A stretch of 32,163 bases of DNA. It comes from Oscillospiraceae bacterium (GTDB lineage: Bacteria; Bacillota; Clostridia; Lachnospirales; Lachnospiraceae). The translations under genes were made by a program, and so were the position numbers. The notes under the pieces are model-generated. The model saw nothing but the letters and a program-made list of their open reading frames with translations. It was not told the origin of the DNA and did no database searches. The stretch spans positions 1 through 32,163 of the forward strand of contig JAETOO010000027.1 of assembly GCA_021771715.1 (NCBI GenBank), given 5' to 3'. This document shows, piece by piece, positions 6,725 to 15,599 of this stretch (position 1 is the stretch's first letter; every line of letters begins with the position of its first letter).

Positions 6725-7195
6725 ATGCTGGTGAAGATTTATACAGACGGCTCCGCGCGCGGCAATCCGGACGGGCCGGGCGGGTACGGGACCATTTTGC
6801 AGTACGTCGACGCGCGGGGGACGCTGCACGAGCGGGAGTACTCCCAGGGCTACGTGCGCACGACGAACAACCGCATGGAGCTGATGGCGGCGATCGTCGG
6901 GCTCGAGGCGTTGAACCGCCCCTGCGAGGTGGAGCTCTACTCGGACTCCCAGTATCTGATCCACGCGTTCAACCAGCACTGGATCGAGAGCTGGATCCGG
7001 AAGGGCTGGATGCGCGGGAAAAATGAACCGGTGAAAAATGTGGACCTCTGGAAGCGTCTTCTGGAGGCGGCGAAGCCGCACACGATCCGCTTTATCTGGG
7101 TGAAGGGCCATGACGGACACCCGGAGAATGAGCGGTGCGACCGCCTGGCGACCTCGGCCGCGGACGGGGAGGATCTGATTGAGGACGACAGGTAG
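6725..7195 (+). CDS. rnhA: Ribonuclease HI
   Basis: 156 residues. Start ATG 6725 has AGGAGGAGA 8-10 bp upstream; the in-frame start at 6686 inside the previous gene has none. It degrades the RNA strand of RNA-DNA hybrids. All metal and catalytic residues are present: D8 ([11 protein letters not shown]), E52 (NNRMELMA), D74 (YSDSQYL), H129 ([14 protein letters not shown]) and D139. A basic handle region ([16 protein letters not shown]) is retained as in E. coli. The stop codon TAG (7193-7195) falls within the first bases of a 43-bp repeat shared with position 26841, so the end of the gene may have been altered by that element. Confidence 0.95.
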   Translation: MLVKIYTDGSARGNPDGPGGYGTILQYVDARGTLHEREYSQGYVRTTNNRMELMAAIVGLEALNRPCEVELYSDSQYLIHAFNQHWIESWIRKGWMRGKNEPVKNVDLWKRLLEAAKPHTIRFIWVKGHDGHPENERCDRLATSAADGEDLIEDDR

Positions 7196-7238
7196 CTTGC
7201 ACGGCCTGTCTTCCCATTTTTTATGCATGGCTGAACTG
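7194..7238 (+). repeat. Half copy of the 102-bp palindromic element
   Basis: Bases 7194-7236 match 26841-26883 with a single mismatch over 43 bp (begins AGCTTGCACGG, ends ATGGCTGAAC). Only the right arm is present; the left arm is replaced by rnhA coding sequence. The terminal motif is disturbed by 3 extra bases (GGCTGAACTGTTGTAA). Confidence 0.8.
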
Positions 7239-7252
7239 TTGTAAAAAATTGG

Positions 7253-7281
7253 TTGAAATGAGAATCTTGCTGTGCTATGAT
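7253..7281 (+). promoter_or_regulatory. Promoter before the small membrane protein and alaS
   Basis: TTGAAA (7253-7258), 17-bp spacer, TATGAT (7276-7281). It lies just after the half repeat. No T-box leader is seen before alaS. Confidence 0.65.
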
Positions 7282-7323
7282 GGAGAACAGGCTGACAGCA
7301 TGAGAACAGAAAGGATGGACGAG

Positions 7324-7467
7324 ATGGCAGCAGCATTTATAAGTGAGTTTTTATTGGAACTGGTGAAACTGGTTGTCCTTGCAGCTGTCGCGGCAGCCGC
7401 TATTTTCTGCGGAAAGAAACTGCGTGACAGAAAGGATGCGAAGTCAGCGCCGGATCAGAAGGAATAA
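7324..7467 (+). CDS. Small single-pass membrane protein of unknown function
   Basis: 47 residues, start ATG 7324 with AAAGGA 9 bp upstream; upstream in-frame ATG codons at 7302 and 7315 have poor SD spacing. A hydrophobic helix spans about residues 5-29 (FISEFLLELVKLVVLAAVAA...), followed by a basic tail (GKKLRDRKDAK). It lies 36 bp before alaS and probably shares its transcript. No family recognised; a membrane-anchored peptide is the safe description. Confidence 0.6.
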   Translation: MAAAFISEFLLELVKLVVLAAVAAAAIFCGKKLRDRKDAKSAPDQKE

Positions 7468-7503
7468 TCGTCCGGAGACGTTTTACTGGATGGAGGAATG
7501 ATT

Positions 7504-10143
7504 GTGGAAAAATATGGAGTAAATGAGTTACGGAAAATGTTTCTCGACTTCTTCAGGAGCAAGGAACATCTGGTGATGAACAGCTTTTCCCTTGTCCCGC
7601 ACAATGACAACAGTCTTCTGCTGATCAATGCGGGCATGGCGCCTCTGAAGCCGTATTTTACGGGTGCGGAGATCCCGCCGAAGCGCCGCGTGGCGACGTG
7701 CCAGAAGTGTATTCGGACCGGCGACATCGAGAATGTCGGGAAGACGGCGCGTCACGGCACATTTTTTGAGATGCTGGGTAACTTTTCATTCGGCGATTAC
7801 TTCAAGCACGAGGCGATCGCGTGGTCGTGGGAGTTTTTGACGAAGGTCGTCGGGCTGGATCCCGAGCGGCTGTACCCGTCCGTCTACCTGGAGGACGATG
7901 AGGCGTGGAACATCTGGCATGACGAGATCGGCGTGCCTGCGGAGCGCATCTTCCGCTTCGGCAAGGAGGACAATTTCTGGGAGCACGGCGCAGGCCCGTG
8001 CGGCCCGTGCTCAGAGATCTACTATGACCGCGGGGAGAAGTACGGCTGCGGCAAGCCGGACTGCACGGTGGGCTGTGACTGTGACCGCTACATGGAAGTG
8101 TGGAACAACGTCTTCACGCAGTTTGAGAATGACGGCGAGGGCCATTACGAGCTGCTGAAGCAGAAAAATATTGACACTGGCATGGGACTGGAGCGTCTGG
8201 CCGTGGTGGTGCAGGAGGTCGACTCGATCTTTGACGTCGACACGATGCAGTCCTTGCGCGACAAGGTCTGTGAGTTCGCGAAGACCGCGTACAAGACGGA
8301 CGAGACGAAGGACATCTCGATCCGCCTGATCGTCGACCACATCCGCTCCGCGACATTTATGATTTCCGACGGTATCATGCCGACGAATGAGGGCCGCGGC
8401 TACGTGCTGCGCCGCCTGATCCGCCGCGCTGCGCGCCACGGCAGAATGCTCGGCATCGAGGGCACGTTCCTCTCTGAGCTTTCCCGGACGGTGATCGAGG
8501 GCTCGAAGGACGGCTACCCGGAGCTCGAGGAGAAGAAGGACTTCATCTTCAAGGTGCTCGCGCAGGAGGAGGAGAAGTTCAACAAGACGATTGACCAGGG
8601 CCTGAGCATTCTCGCGGGCCTCGAGGCAGATATGGCGGCAAAGGGCGAGAAGACCCTGAACGGCGCCGACGCGTTTATGCTCTACGACACATACGGGTTC
8701 CCGCTGGATCTGACGAAGGAGATCCTCGAGGAGAAGGGCTATGCGATTGACGAGGCCGGCTTTAAGGCGTGCATGGAGGAGCAGCGTGTGAAGGCGCGCA
8801 GCGCCCGTGCGGTGACGAACTATATGGGTGCGGATGCCACGGTCTACGACCAGATCCCGGCCGCTGTGACCTCGGAGTTCACAGGCTATACATCGCTGAC
8901 GTGCGAGTCGCGGATCAGCGTGCTGACGACGGAGACGGAGCTCACGGAGGCTCTGACCGAGGGCGTGCGCGGCACCGTGATCGTGGATCAGACTCCGTTC
9001 TACGGCACGATGGGCGGACAGAACGGCGACAAGGGCGAGATTACGTGCGCATCAGGCAGGTTTGTCGTGGAGGATACGATTCATCTGCTGGGCGGCAAGA
9101 TCGGCCATGTCGGGTATATGGCTGAGGGTATGATGAAGAACGGCGACACGGTGACGCTCTGCGTGGATCCGGCGAGCCGGAAGAATACGTGCAAGAACCA
9201 CAGTGCGACGCACCTGCTCCAGAAGGCGCTGAAGACCGTGCTGGGCGCGCACGTGGAGCAGAAGGGTTCCCTCGTGACGCCGGACCGCCTGCGCTTTGAC
9301 TTTGCGCACTTCCAGGCGATGACGGCGGACGAGCTCGCCCGCGTGGAGGAGATCGTCAACGAGGAGATCGCGGCGGCGCTCCCGGTGGACACGACGGTGA
9401 TGAGCCTCGAGGATGCGAAGAAGACCGGCGCGATGGCGCTGTTCGGGGAAAAGTACGGGGACGAGGTCCGCGTGGTGTCGATGGGTGACTTTTCGAAGGA
9501 GCTCTGCGGCGGCACGCATGTGGGCAACACCTCGGAGATCTCCACGTTCAAGATCGTGTCGGAGGCAGGTGTCGCGGCCGGCGTGCGCAGAATCGAGGCG
9601 CTGACCGGCGACGGCGTGTTCGCGTACTACCGGACTGCGGAGCAGGAGCTGGCCGAGGCGGCGAAGGCGCTGAAGACGACTCCGGCGGGCGTGCTGGAGA
9701 AGATCGCGGCTCTGCAGGCGGAGGTCAAGGCTCTTTCCAGCGAGAACGAGTCCCTCAAGAGCAAGCTGGCAAAGGACGCGCTCGGCGACGTCATGAGCCA
9801 GGTGTGCGAGGTCAAGGGGGTCAAGTTCCTTCCGGCGAAGGTCGAGGGGGTCGACATGAACGGCCTGCGCGAGCTGGGTGACCAGCTGCGCGAGAAGCTC
9901 GGCGAGGGCGTCGTGCTGATCGCATCGGTGACGGACGGGAAGGTCAGCCTGATGGCGGCGGCGACGGACGGAGCGATGAAGCAGGGCGCACATGCGGGCA
10001 ACCTGATCAAGGGCATCGCAGCGCTTGTCGGCGGTGGCGGCGGCGGACGTCCGAACATGGCACAGGCCGGCGGCAAGAACCCGTCCGGCGTGGAGGCGGC
10101 GCTCGAGAAGGCGAAGGAAGTGCTGGCTGGACAGATTCATTGA
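7504..10143 (+). CDS. alaS: Alanyl-tRNA synthetase
   Basis: 879 residues. The GTG at 7504 is the likely start: GGAGG at 7492-7496 gives 7-bp spacing, and the protein then begins with the family's usual x-KYGVNELR. The ATG at 7498 sits directly against the SD. Order: class II catalytic domain (PHNDNSLLLINAGMAPLK, RTGDIENVGKTARHGTF-type motif 1/2 region, GMGLERLAVV as motif 3), tRNA-recognition helices, editing domain with zinc/catalytic residues HSATHLL and CGGTHVGNT, then a coiled coil and C-Ala domain with the Gly-rich GGGGGGRPNMAQAGG. It charges tRNA-Ala and clears Ser/Gly mischarging. Full length and intact. Confidence 0.97.
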   Translation: MEKYGVNELRKMFLDFFRSKEHLVMNSFSLVPHNDNSLLLINAGMAPLKPYFTGAEIPPKRRVATCQKCIRTGDIENVGKTARHGTFFEMLGNFSFGDYFKHEAIAWSWEFLTKVVGLDPERLYPSVYLEDDEAWNIWHDEIGVPAERIFRFGKEDNFWEHGAGPCGPCSEIYYDRGEKYGCGKPDCTVGCDCDRYMEVWNNVFTQFENDGEGHYELLKQKNIDTGMGLERLAVVVQEVDSIFDVDTMQSLRDKVCEFAKTAYKTDETKDISIRLIVDHIRSATFMISDGIMPTNEGRGYVLRRLIRRAARHGRMLGIEGTFLSELSRTVIEGSKDGYPELEEKKDFIFKVLAQEEEKFNKTIDQGLSILAGLEADMAAKGEKTLNGADAFMLYDTYGFPLDLTKEILEEKGYAIDEAGFKACMEEQRVKARSARAVTNYMGADATVYDQIPAAVTSEFTGYTSLTCESRISVLTTETELTEALTEGVRGTVIVDQTPFYGTMGGQNGDKGEITCASGRFVVEDTIHLLGGKIGHVGYMAEGMMKNGDTVTLCVDPASRKNTCKNHSATHLLQKALKTVLGAHVEQKGSLVTPDRLRFDFAHFQAMTADELARVEEIVNEEIAAALPVDTTVMSLEDAKKTGAMALFGEKYGDEVRVVSMGDFSKELCGGTHVGNTSEISTFKIVSEAGVAAGVRRIEALTGDGVFAYYRTAEQELAEAAKALKTTPAGVLEKIAALQAEVKALSSENESLKSKLAKDALGDVMSQVCEVKGVKFLPAKVEGVDMNGLRELGDQLREKLGEGVVLIASVTDGKVSLMAAATDGAMKQGAHAGNLIKGIAALVGGGGGGRPNMAQAGGKNPSGVEAALEKAKEVLAGQIH

Positions 10144-10161
10144 AAAAATTTGAAAAAGTGA

Positions 10162-10190
10162 TTGACGAAATATGGAAAGCTGGGTATAAT
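10162..10190 (+). promoter_or_regulatory. Strong promoter of rpsU
   Basis: TTGACG (10162-10167), 17-bp spacer, perfect TATAAT (10185-10190), about 20 bp after the alaS stop. Confidence 0.85.
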
Positions 10191-10217
10191 ATATCTCAGT
10201 GCAGTAAAATACCCAGA

Positions 10218-10245
10218 CAGTTGTATTATGCACAATCTGCAACTG
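10218..10245 (+). promoter_or_regulatory. Leader hairpin touching the rpsU SD region
   Basis: CAGTTG (10218-10223) can pair with CAACTG (10240-10245), and the GGAGGGAGG purine run follows directly. An alternative pairing of GTGCA (near 10200) with TGCAC (near 10229) is possible. Two exclusive folds next to the SD would allow feedback control, but this is inference. Confidence 0.3.
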
Positions 10246-10267
10246 GAGGGAGGTTAGGTGTGAGACA

Positions 10268-10444
10268 ATGTCGAATGTAATCGTAAAAGAAAACGAGACT
10301 CTTGACAGTGCTTTACGTCGTTTCAAAAGAAATTGCGCAAAGGCTGGTATTCAGCAGGAGATCCGTAAAAGAGAGCATTACGAGAAGCCGAGCGTAAGAC
10401 GGAAAAAGAAGTCCGAAGCAGCTCGCAAGCGTAAATACAATTAA
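10268..10444 (+). CDS. rpsU: 30S ribosomal protein S21
   Basis: 58 residues: [20 protein letters not shown], then a Lys/Arg-rich C-terminus ([15 protein letters not shown]), the standard bS21 sequence pattern and length. It is a small-subunit protein near the anti-SD that helps start-site selection. An AGGTGTGA-type SD is 8 bp before the ATG, with a longer purine-rich GGAGGGAGG upstream. It has its own promoter and a terminator directly after, so it is expressed as a single gene. Confidence 0.96.
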   Translation: MSNVIVKENETLDSALRRFKRNCAKAGIQQEIRKREHYEKPSVRRKKKSEAARKRKYN

Positions 10445-10455
10445 TGTGCAACGAA

Positions 10456-10485
10456 ATCCCCGGTTCTTAGGAATCGGGGGTTTTT
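10456..10485 (+). terminator. Terminator of rpsU
   Basis: CCCCGGTTC pairs with GAATCGGGG around TTAG, followed by GTTTTTG. Confidence 0.9.
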
Positions 10486-10569
10486 GTGTTCAGGCGGGCG
10501 GCGCTGCATAGTTCTGAATCCGGCGTACGGGAAATATACTTACAGTGAGGATTTCTTTGGGCGGTTCGC

Positions 10570-11730
10570 ATGAAAAAAATAGTATCATTACTCCTTGCAG
10601 CGGCGCTGCTGTTTTCTGGAGCAGGGACAATACGGGCGGAGGAGGTGCTGCCGGAGCTGGCGACCCCGCACGCGTGCGTGATGGAGGTGTCCACGGGCGA
10701 GGTGCTCTATGAGAAGGCGGCGGATGAGAAGCTGCACCCGGCGAGCGTGACAAAGGTCATGACGATTCTGTTGATTTTTGAGGCGCTGGAGAGCGGGAAG
10801 CTGACGCTCGATGAGGAGGTCACGACAAGCGCGCACGCCAAATCGATGGGCGGCTCGCAGGTCTTTCTCGAGGAGGGGGAGCGGCAGAGTGTGGAGACGC
10901 TGCTCAAGTGCATCATCATCGCCTCCGGAAATGACGCGGCGGTGGCGATGGCCGAGCAGATTGCGGGCAGCGAGGAGTCGTTTGTCGGAAAGATGAACGA
11001 GCGGGCAGCTGAGCTTGGCATGAGTAATACGCATTTCGTGGACTGCTGCGGGCTGACCGACTCCGCGGAGCACTACACGTCCGCCAGGGATGTCGCGCTG
11101 ATGTCGCGGGAGCTGTTGCTGCGGTTTCCGCAGGTGGTGGAGTATTCGGACATCTGGATGGAGGACATTATGCACGTGACGGCGAAGGGGAGCAAGCCGT
11201 TTACGCTGACGAACACGAATAAGCTGCTGCGCAGCTTTGACGGGTGTGACGGGCTGAAGACCGGGAGCACGAGCTATGCGAAGTACTGCCTGAGCGCGAC
11301 GGCCAGGCGGGACGGGATCCGTCTGATCAGCGTCGTGATGACGTCGCCGGACTCGAAGACGCGGTTCGCGGAGGCCGGAAAGCTGCTTGGCTACGGGTTC
11401 TCGCGCTGCTCGATGTACTACGACGAGGAGATGCCGGAACTGCCTGCCGTCGAGGTGCGCGGCGCGCTCCAGGAGCAGGTTGCGGTGCGGTATCCGGACG
11501 AATTTTCGTATCTGAGCACGTCCGGGGAGGATTTCTCCCAGATTCAGAAGCGCCTGGAGTGGGCGGAGACGGTCGAGGCGCCGCTCGAGGAGGGCGAGCA
11601 GGTCGGAGCGCTCATCTACACGCTCGGGGAGAAGGAGCTGGGGCGGATGCCGGTCGTCACGGCTGAGGCGGTGGAGGCTGCCGGCTATCTCGACTGGGTC
11701 GGGCGCATGTGGGAGTACTGGGAATTGTAA
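10570..11730 (+). CDS. D-alanyl-D-alanine carboxypeptidase (DacF/PBP5 type)
   Basis: 386 residues. The signal peptide (residues 1-23, MKKIVSLLLAAALLFSGAG..., cleavage near RAE) exports it. S11-family active site: S59-V-T-K62, S119-G-N121 and K230-T-G232. The C-terminal ~110 residues form the beta-rich PBP5_C-like domain. It trims the terminal D-Ala from peptidoglycan stems. The usual C-terminal amphipathic anchor is weak (ends YLDWVGRMWEYWEL, which is amphipathic and aromatic and could serve). The SD is poor (GTGAGG lies ~20 bp upstream), suggesting low or regulated translation. A second paralogue lies at 14290; neither is clearly the vegetative or the sporulation enzyme. Confidence 0.9.
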   Translation: MKKIVSLLLAAALLFSGAGTIRAEEVLPELATPHACVMEVSTGEVLYEKAADEKLHPASVTKVMTILLIFEALESGKLTLDEEVTTSAHAKSMGGSQVFLEEGERQSVETLLKCIIIASGNDAAVAMAEQIAGSEESFVGKMNERAAELGMSNTHFVDCCGLTDSAEHYTSARDVALMSRELLLRFPQVVEYSDIWMEDIMHVTAKGSKPFTLTNTNKLLRSFDGCDGLKTGSTSYAKYCLSATARRDGIRLISVVMTSPDSKTRFAEAGKLLGYGFSRCSMYYDEEMPELPAVEVRGALQEQVAVRYPDEFSYLSTSGEDFSQIQKRLEWAETVEAPLEEGEQVGALIYTLGEKELGRMPVVTAEAVEAAGYLDWVGRMWEYWEL

Positions 11731-11745
11731 AAGAATTTTGTTAAG

Positions 11746-11775
11746 TTGACTGGACGGCGATCAATATGCTACAAT
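11746..11775 (+). promoter_or_regulatory. Promoter of the metallophosphoesterase gene
   Basis: TTGACT (11746-11751), 18-bp spacer, TACAAT (11770-11775), 35 bp before the start codon. It may also drive scpAB. Confidence 0.65.
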
Positions 11776-11809
11776 AAACAAATGGTCAGTCGTGAAAGGA
11801 AGAAACCAT

Positions 11810-12610
11810 ATGTCGGAGTTTAAAGTGACACGGTATAAGCTGCGGGCGGAGGAGAGCGGCAGGCGGGGGCCGGATGCGCCCTTCTCGCTGGTGGTGCTCA
11901 GTGACCTTCACAATAAGAGCTATGGGGACCGCAACGGGCGGCTGCTGCAGGAGATCCGGGAACAGAATCCTGCGGCGGTGCTGGTTGCGGGGGATATGCT
12001 GACGAGCAGTGACAGCCCGCAGTACGATGCGGCGGTCAGTCTGATGGATGAATTGACGAAGCGCTACCCGGTCTACTATGCGAATGGGAACCACGAGCAG
12101 AGGCTCAAGGGCTGCCCGGAGAAGTACGGCGACAGCTATGCGCGCTACTCGGACACGATCCGCAGCTTCGGCGTGCACCTGCTGGAGAACGGCTGTGAGC
12201 ACGTCGAATTCTGGCACATGCAGGTGGCGATCTGGGGCTATGAGCTCCCGCTGGAGTGCTATCGCCGGGGGCGGATGCGCGCGCTGGCCGCGGGGCAGGT
12301 GGAGTCTGCCCTGGGGGAGCGCAGCCAAAAGGAGTACAATATCCTGCTGGCGCACAATCCGATGTATTTTCCGGCGTACGCCGCGTGGGGGGCAGATCTG
12401 ACCCTGAGCGGGCACATGCACGGGGGCATTGTGCGGCTGCCGGTGCTCGGCGGCGTGATCAGCCCGCAGTTTCGGCTGTTTCCGAAGTACACGCGCGGCC
12501 TGTACGAGCTGGACGGGAAAAAAATGATCGTGAGCGCAGGGCTCGGCAGCCACACGATCCCGCTGCGGATCAACAACCCGGCGCAGCTCGTCGTGCTCGA
12601 TATTGTGTGA
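11810..12610 (+). CDS. Calcineurin-like metallophosphoesterase
   Basis: 266 residues from ATG 11810 (AAAGGA 8 bp upstream; an ATG at 11792 is poorly placed). The binuclear-metal motifs run in order: D32-L-H34 (LSDLHNKSYG), G-D62 (VAGDMLTSSD), G-N94-H95-E (NGNHEQ), H in LLAHNP, and GHMHGG near residue 204. This is the YkuE-like branch, but without the N-terminal membrane segment, so probably cytoplasmic. The substrate is unknown; some relatives act on lipid or nucleotide phosphates. It lies ~120 bp upstream of scpA, which suggests co-transcription rather than a shared task. Confidence 0.85.
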   Translation: MSEFKVTRYKLRAEESGRRGPDAPFSLVVLSDLHNKSYGDRNGRLLQEIREQNPAAVLVAGDMLTSSDSPQYDAAVSLMDELTKRYPVYYANGNHEQRLKGCPEKYGDSYARYSDTIRSFGVHLLENGCEHVEFWHMQVAIWGYELPLECYRRGRMRALAAGQVESALGERSQKEYNILLAHNPMYFPAYAAWGADLTLSGHMHGGIVRLPVLGGVISPQFRLFPKYTRGLYELDGKKMIVSAGLGSHTIPLRINNPAQLVVLDIV

Positions 12611-12731
12611 GCGGCTGCCTGACGCTGCCGTGTTTTGCCTGGCGGTACGCGGATAACCGCCGCTTTGCGGTGTCAGGCCGTGTCTGAGCGCTGTGCGCGG
12701 CGGAACGGTTCGAAGGAAGAGAGGAAGCGCT

Positions 12732-13520
12732 ATGGGAATACCCGTGAAGCTTCAGGCGTTTGAGGGGCCGCTGGATCTGCTGCTCCACCTGATAGAGAAG
12801 AACAAAGTGAATATCTACGACATCCCGATTGTCGAGATCACGGATCAGTACATGGAGTACCTGCACGAGATGGAGACCGAGGATCTGGATGTGATGAGCG
12901 AGTTTCTGGTGATGGCTGCGACGCTGCTCGACATCAAGTCCCGGATGCTGCTTCCGCCGGAGGTGGACGAGAAGGGCGAGGAGGTCGACCCGAGAGACGA
13001 GCTGGTACAGAAGCTGCTCGAGTATAAAATGTACAAGTACATGTCCTACGAGCTGAGGGACCGGCAGGACGGCGCGGCCTTCCACTACTACAAGCAGCCG
13101 ACGATCCCGGATGAGGTGAAGGAGTACAGGCCGCCGGTGAATATCGAGGAGCTGCTGGGAGATCTGACGCTGTCGAGGCTGCACACGATCTTCCGGGATA
13201 TCATGAGACGGCAGGAGAACCGCTATGACCCGATCCGGAGCAAGTTCGGCAGCCTGAAAAGGGAAGAAATCGACCTGAGCGGGACGATGCGCTTTGTCCA
13301 GCAGTATATTTCAGGGAAGAAGACCTGCATGTTCCGCGAGATCCTCGTCCTGCGCTCCGGGAAGCTGTACAAGATTGTGACCTTCCTGACGCTTCTGGAG
13401 CTGATGAAGGAGGGGAAGGTCGCAGTGGAGCAGGAGGAGACGTTTGCGGACATCCGGATCGACTGGACCGGGACGGACGACGGTGTGTCGGAGGAGGAGT
13501 TCGCGCAGGACTACGCGTAG
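12732..13520 (+). CDS. scpA: Segregation and condensation protein A
   Basis: 262 residues; start MGIPVKLQAFEGPLDLLLHLI with GAGGAA 6-9 bp upstream. The N-terminal FEGPLDLLLHLIEKNKVNIYDIPI and LVMAATLLDIKSRMLLP are hallmarks of the kleisin ScpA; the C-terminal winged-helix half ends in LELMKEGKVAVEQEETFADI. It bridges the SMC heads, and with ScpB forms bacterial condensin for chromosome compaction and segregation. scpB follows after 12 bp. Confidence 0.96.
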   Translation: MGIPVKLQAFEGPLDLLLHLIEKNKVNIYDIPIVEITDQYMEYLHEMETEDLDVMSEFLVMAATLLDIKSRMLLPPEVDEKGEEVDPRDELVQKLLEYKMYKYMSYELRDRQDGAAFHYYKQPTIPDEVKEYRPPVNIEELLGDLTLSRLHTIFRDIMRRQENRYDPIRSKFGSLKREEIDLSGTMRFVQQYISGKKTCMFREILVLRSGKLYKIVTFLTLLELMKEGKVAVEQEETFADIRIDWTGTDDGVSEEEFAQDYA

Positions 13521-13532
13521 AGGAGAAGAGCG

Positions 13533-14102
13533 ATGGAATTGGGAAAGGCGGAAGCTGCCATCGAGGCGATTTTGTTTGCAATGGGGGATTCCGTGGAGTT
13601 GGAGCGGATCGCGAAGGCGATCGAGCAGGACGCGGAGACGACGCGGAAAATCATTTATCATATGATGGAGGGATACCGGACGGACCGCCGCGGGATCCAG
13701 ATCACGGAGCTGGACGGTTCGTTTCAGCTGTGCACGAAGAGCGAGCTGTACGAGTATCTGATCCGCGTGGCGAAGCAGCCGAAGAAGCTCGTGCTGACCG
13801 ATGTCGTGCTGGAGACGCTCTCGATCATTGCGTACAAGCAGCCGATCACGAAGCTTGAGATCGAGAAGATCCGCGGGGTCAAGAGCGATCACGCGGTGAA
13901 CCGGCTCGTGGAGTACAATCTGGTCAGGGAGCTGGGGAGGCTCGACGCGCCGGGGCGTCCGCTGCTGTTCGGCACGACGGAGGAGTTCCTGCGGCATTTC
14001 GGGCTGCACTCGCTCGAGGACCTGCCGATGATCAATCCGGTGCAGCTGGAGGACTTCAAGGCGGAGGCCGAGGAGGAGATACAGACGAAGCTCGAGGTCT
14101 GA
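13533..14102 (+). CDS. scpB: Segregation and condensation protein B
   Basis: 189 residues, with AGAGGAGAAG before the ATG and 12 bp after scpA. Tandem winged-helix protein: EAILFAMGDSVELERIAKAI at the N-terminus and LETLSIIAYKQPITKLEIEKIRGV in the middle are typical, and GRPLLFGTTEEFLRHFGLHSLEDLP closes the second domain. It binds ScpA as a dimer within the SMC complex. Full length. The 187 bp after it contain no gene. Confidence 0.96.
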   Translation: MELGKAEAAIEAILFAMGDSVELERIAKAIEQDAETTRKIIYHMMEGYRTDRRGIQITELDGSFQLCTKSELYEYLIRVAKQPKKLVLTDVVLETLSIIAYKQPITKLEIEKIRGVKSDHAVNRLVEYNLVRELGRLDAPGRPLLFGTTEEFLRHFGLHSLEDLPMINPVQLEDFKAEAEEEIQTKLEV

Positions 14103-14289
14103 GGCTTGCAGGGCGTCCTGGCGGAACTGTGAGTGCAGGTCATTGCGGATGGCGGCTGCGCGGCTCTTTTGATTCCGGGCAGCTGGGACGGAGGCAGGCG
14201 GCAGGTATCGATGCCAGAGTCTTCCGGTTCTAAGTGTCCGCGCCGGGACATATTTATAGAAGAAAAGGTTCGGCGAGGGAGAACGGAAC

Positions 14290-15474
14290 ATGGGCCGATG
14301 GAGAAACCGAATTTGCGTGCTGCTTTCTGCCGCACTGCTTGCAGTCTGCCCGGCTGGGGCGGGACATGCGGCGGCTGCGCAGGAGGAAGCGCTGTCACTA
14401 CACGCTCGCGGCGCCGTCCTGATGGACGGTGACAGCGGGCGTATTCTTTATGGCAAGGAGGAGGCGGCGCCGCTGCCGATGGCGAGCACGACGAAGCTCA
14501 TGACGTGCATCGTGGCGCTCGAGGAGGCGGACCCAGAGCTCGTCTGCACCGCGTCCGCGAATGCCGCCGCACAGCCGGAGGTGAAGCTCGGGATGCAAAA
14601 GGGCGACCGCTTCTGCCTGGAGGATCTGCTGTACTCTCTGATGCTGGAATCGCACAACGACACGGCGGTGTGCATCGCGGAGAATGTCGCGGGCTCCGTC
14701 GAAGCGTTTGCCGCGCGGATGAATCAGAAGGCGGCCGAGATCGGCTGCGTGGACACCCACTACGTCACGCCGAACGGCCTGGACGGGGAGGATGCGGGAG
14801 GGATTCACCACACGACCGCGGCGGAGCTGGCGCGCGTGATGCGCTACTGCATCACTCAGTCTGCGCGGGCGCAGGAATTTCTGGAGGTCACACAGACGAT
14901 GAACTATTCGTTCACGGACCTCTCCGGCACGCGCCACTACAGCTGTGTGAACCACAATGCGTTTCTGACGATGATGGACGGGGCGCTGACCGGAAAGACG
15001 GGCTTCACGTCGCAGGCGGGTTACTGCTACGTCGGGGCACTGTACCGCGACGGCCGGCTGTTGATCGTCTCGCTCCTCGCGTGCGGCTGGCCCGGCCACA
15101 AGTCCTGGAAGTGGTCGGACACGAGAGCGCTCATGGAGTACGGGCTGGAGCAGTTTCACAAGCGCGAGGTGACAGATCTGTCGATCAGCGCGCCGCCGCT
15201 TCCGGTTCTGGACGGAAAGCAGCCGTCCGTCGCGCTCGCCGTTTGCCAGCAGCCGGTGGAGCTTCTGATGCGCGCGGACGAGACGGTGACGTCGAGGCTG
15301 GAGCTGGCAGAGTCGCTCGCGGCCCCAGTCGCAAAGGGCCGGCAGGCGGGGGTGCTGCGCTACTATCTGAACGGGACGGAATTCCTCTCGTTCCCGGTGG
15401 TGACGGCGGAGGCGGTGGAGAAGGTGGATTTCCCGTATTACCTGTCGCTCGCAGCGGAGCAGTTTCTTTTATAA
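14290..15474 (+). CDS. Second D-alanyl-D-alanine carboxypeptidase (DacF type)
   Basis: 394 residues with GAGGGAG 8 bp upstream. Signal peptide through about residue 29 (LLSAALLAVCPAGAGHAAAA). S11 active site: S66-T-T-K69, S121-H-N123, K236-T-G238. The SHN version is the one common in Bacillus DacF/DacB-like enzymes, while the paralogue at 10570 has SGN. The C-terminal beta domain is followed by an end (YYLSLAAEQFLL) that may act as a weak membrane anchor. Likely substrate is the D-Ala-D-Ala end of peptidoglycan. Position after scpB resembles other Clostridia, where dacF-like genes follow scpAB. Confidence 0.92.
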   Translation: MGRWRNRICVLLSAALLAVCPAGAGHAAAAQEEALSLHARGAVLMDGDSGRILYGKEEAAPLPMASTTKLMTCIVALEEADPELVCTASANAAAQPEVKLGMQKGDRFCLEDLLYSLMLESHNDTAVCIAENVAGSVEAFAARMNQKAAEIGCVDTHYVTPNGLDGEDAGGIHHTTAAELARVMRYCITQSARAQEFLEVTQTMNYSFTDLSGTRHYSCVNHNAFLTMMDGALTGKTGFTSQAGYCYVGALYRDGRLLIVSLLACGWPGHKSWKWSDTRALMEYGLEQFHKREVTDLSISAPPLPVLDGKQPSVALAVCQQPVELLMRADETVTSRLELAESLAAPVAKGRQAGVLRYYLNGTEFLSFPVVTAEAVEKVDFPYYLSLAAEQFLL

Positions 15475-15517
15475 AAAGGCGTGCGTTTTGCCTGCGTTAA
15501 TTAATTGACGAAAAAGC

Positions 15518-15546
15518 TTGCAATTTTGAAGCAAACAATGTACTAT
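15518..15546 (+). promoter_or_regulatory. Probable promoter of the carboxyltransferase operon
   Basis: TTGCAA (15518-15523), 17-bp spacer, TACTAT (15541-15546), in an AT-rich stretch unlike the flanking coding DNA. Both boxes are 4/6 matches; TTGACG at 15505 has no -10 at a good distance. Confidence 0.4.
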
Positions 15547-15599
15547 ATAGTCGGCAGAAATTGGATAAACATTTTAATATAACATGGAGGGCTGAGAGA

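Noticed and set aside
7201..7503. T-box or other leader regulation of alaS
   Set aside because: The promoter lies 43 bp before the small membrane gene and there is no conserved T-box core in the space.
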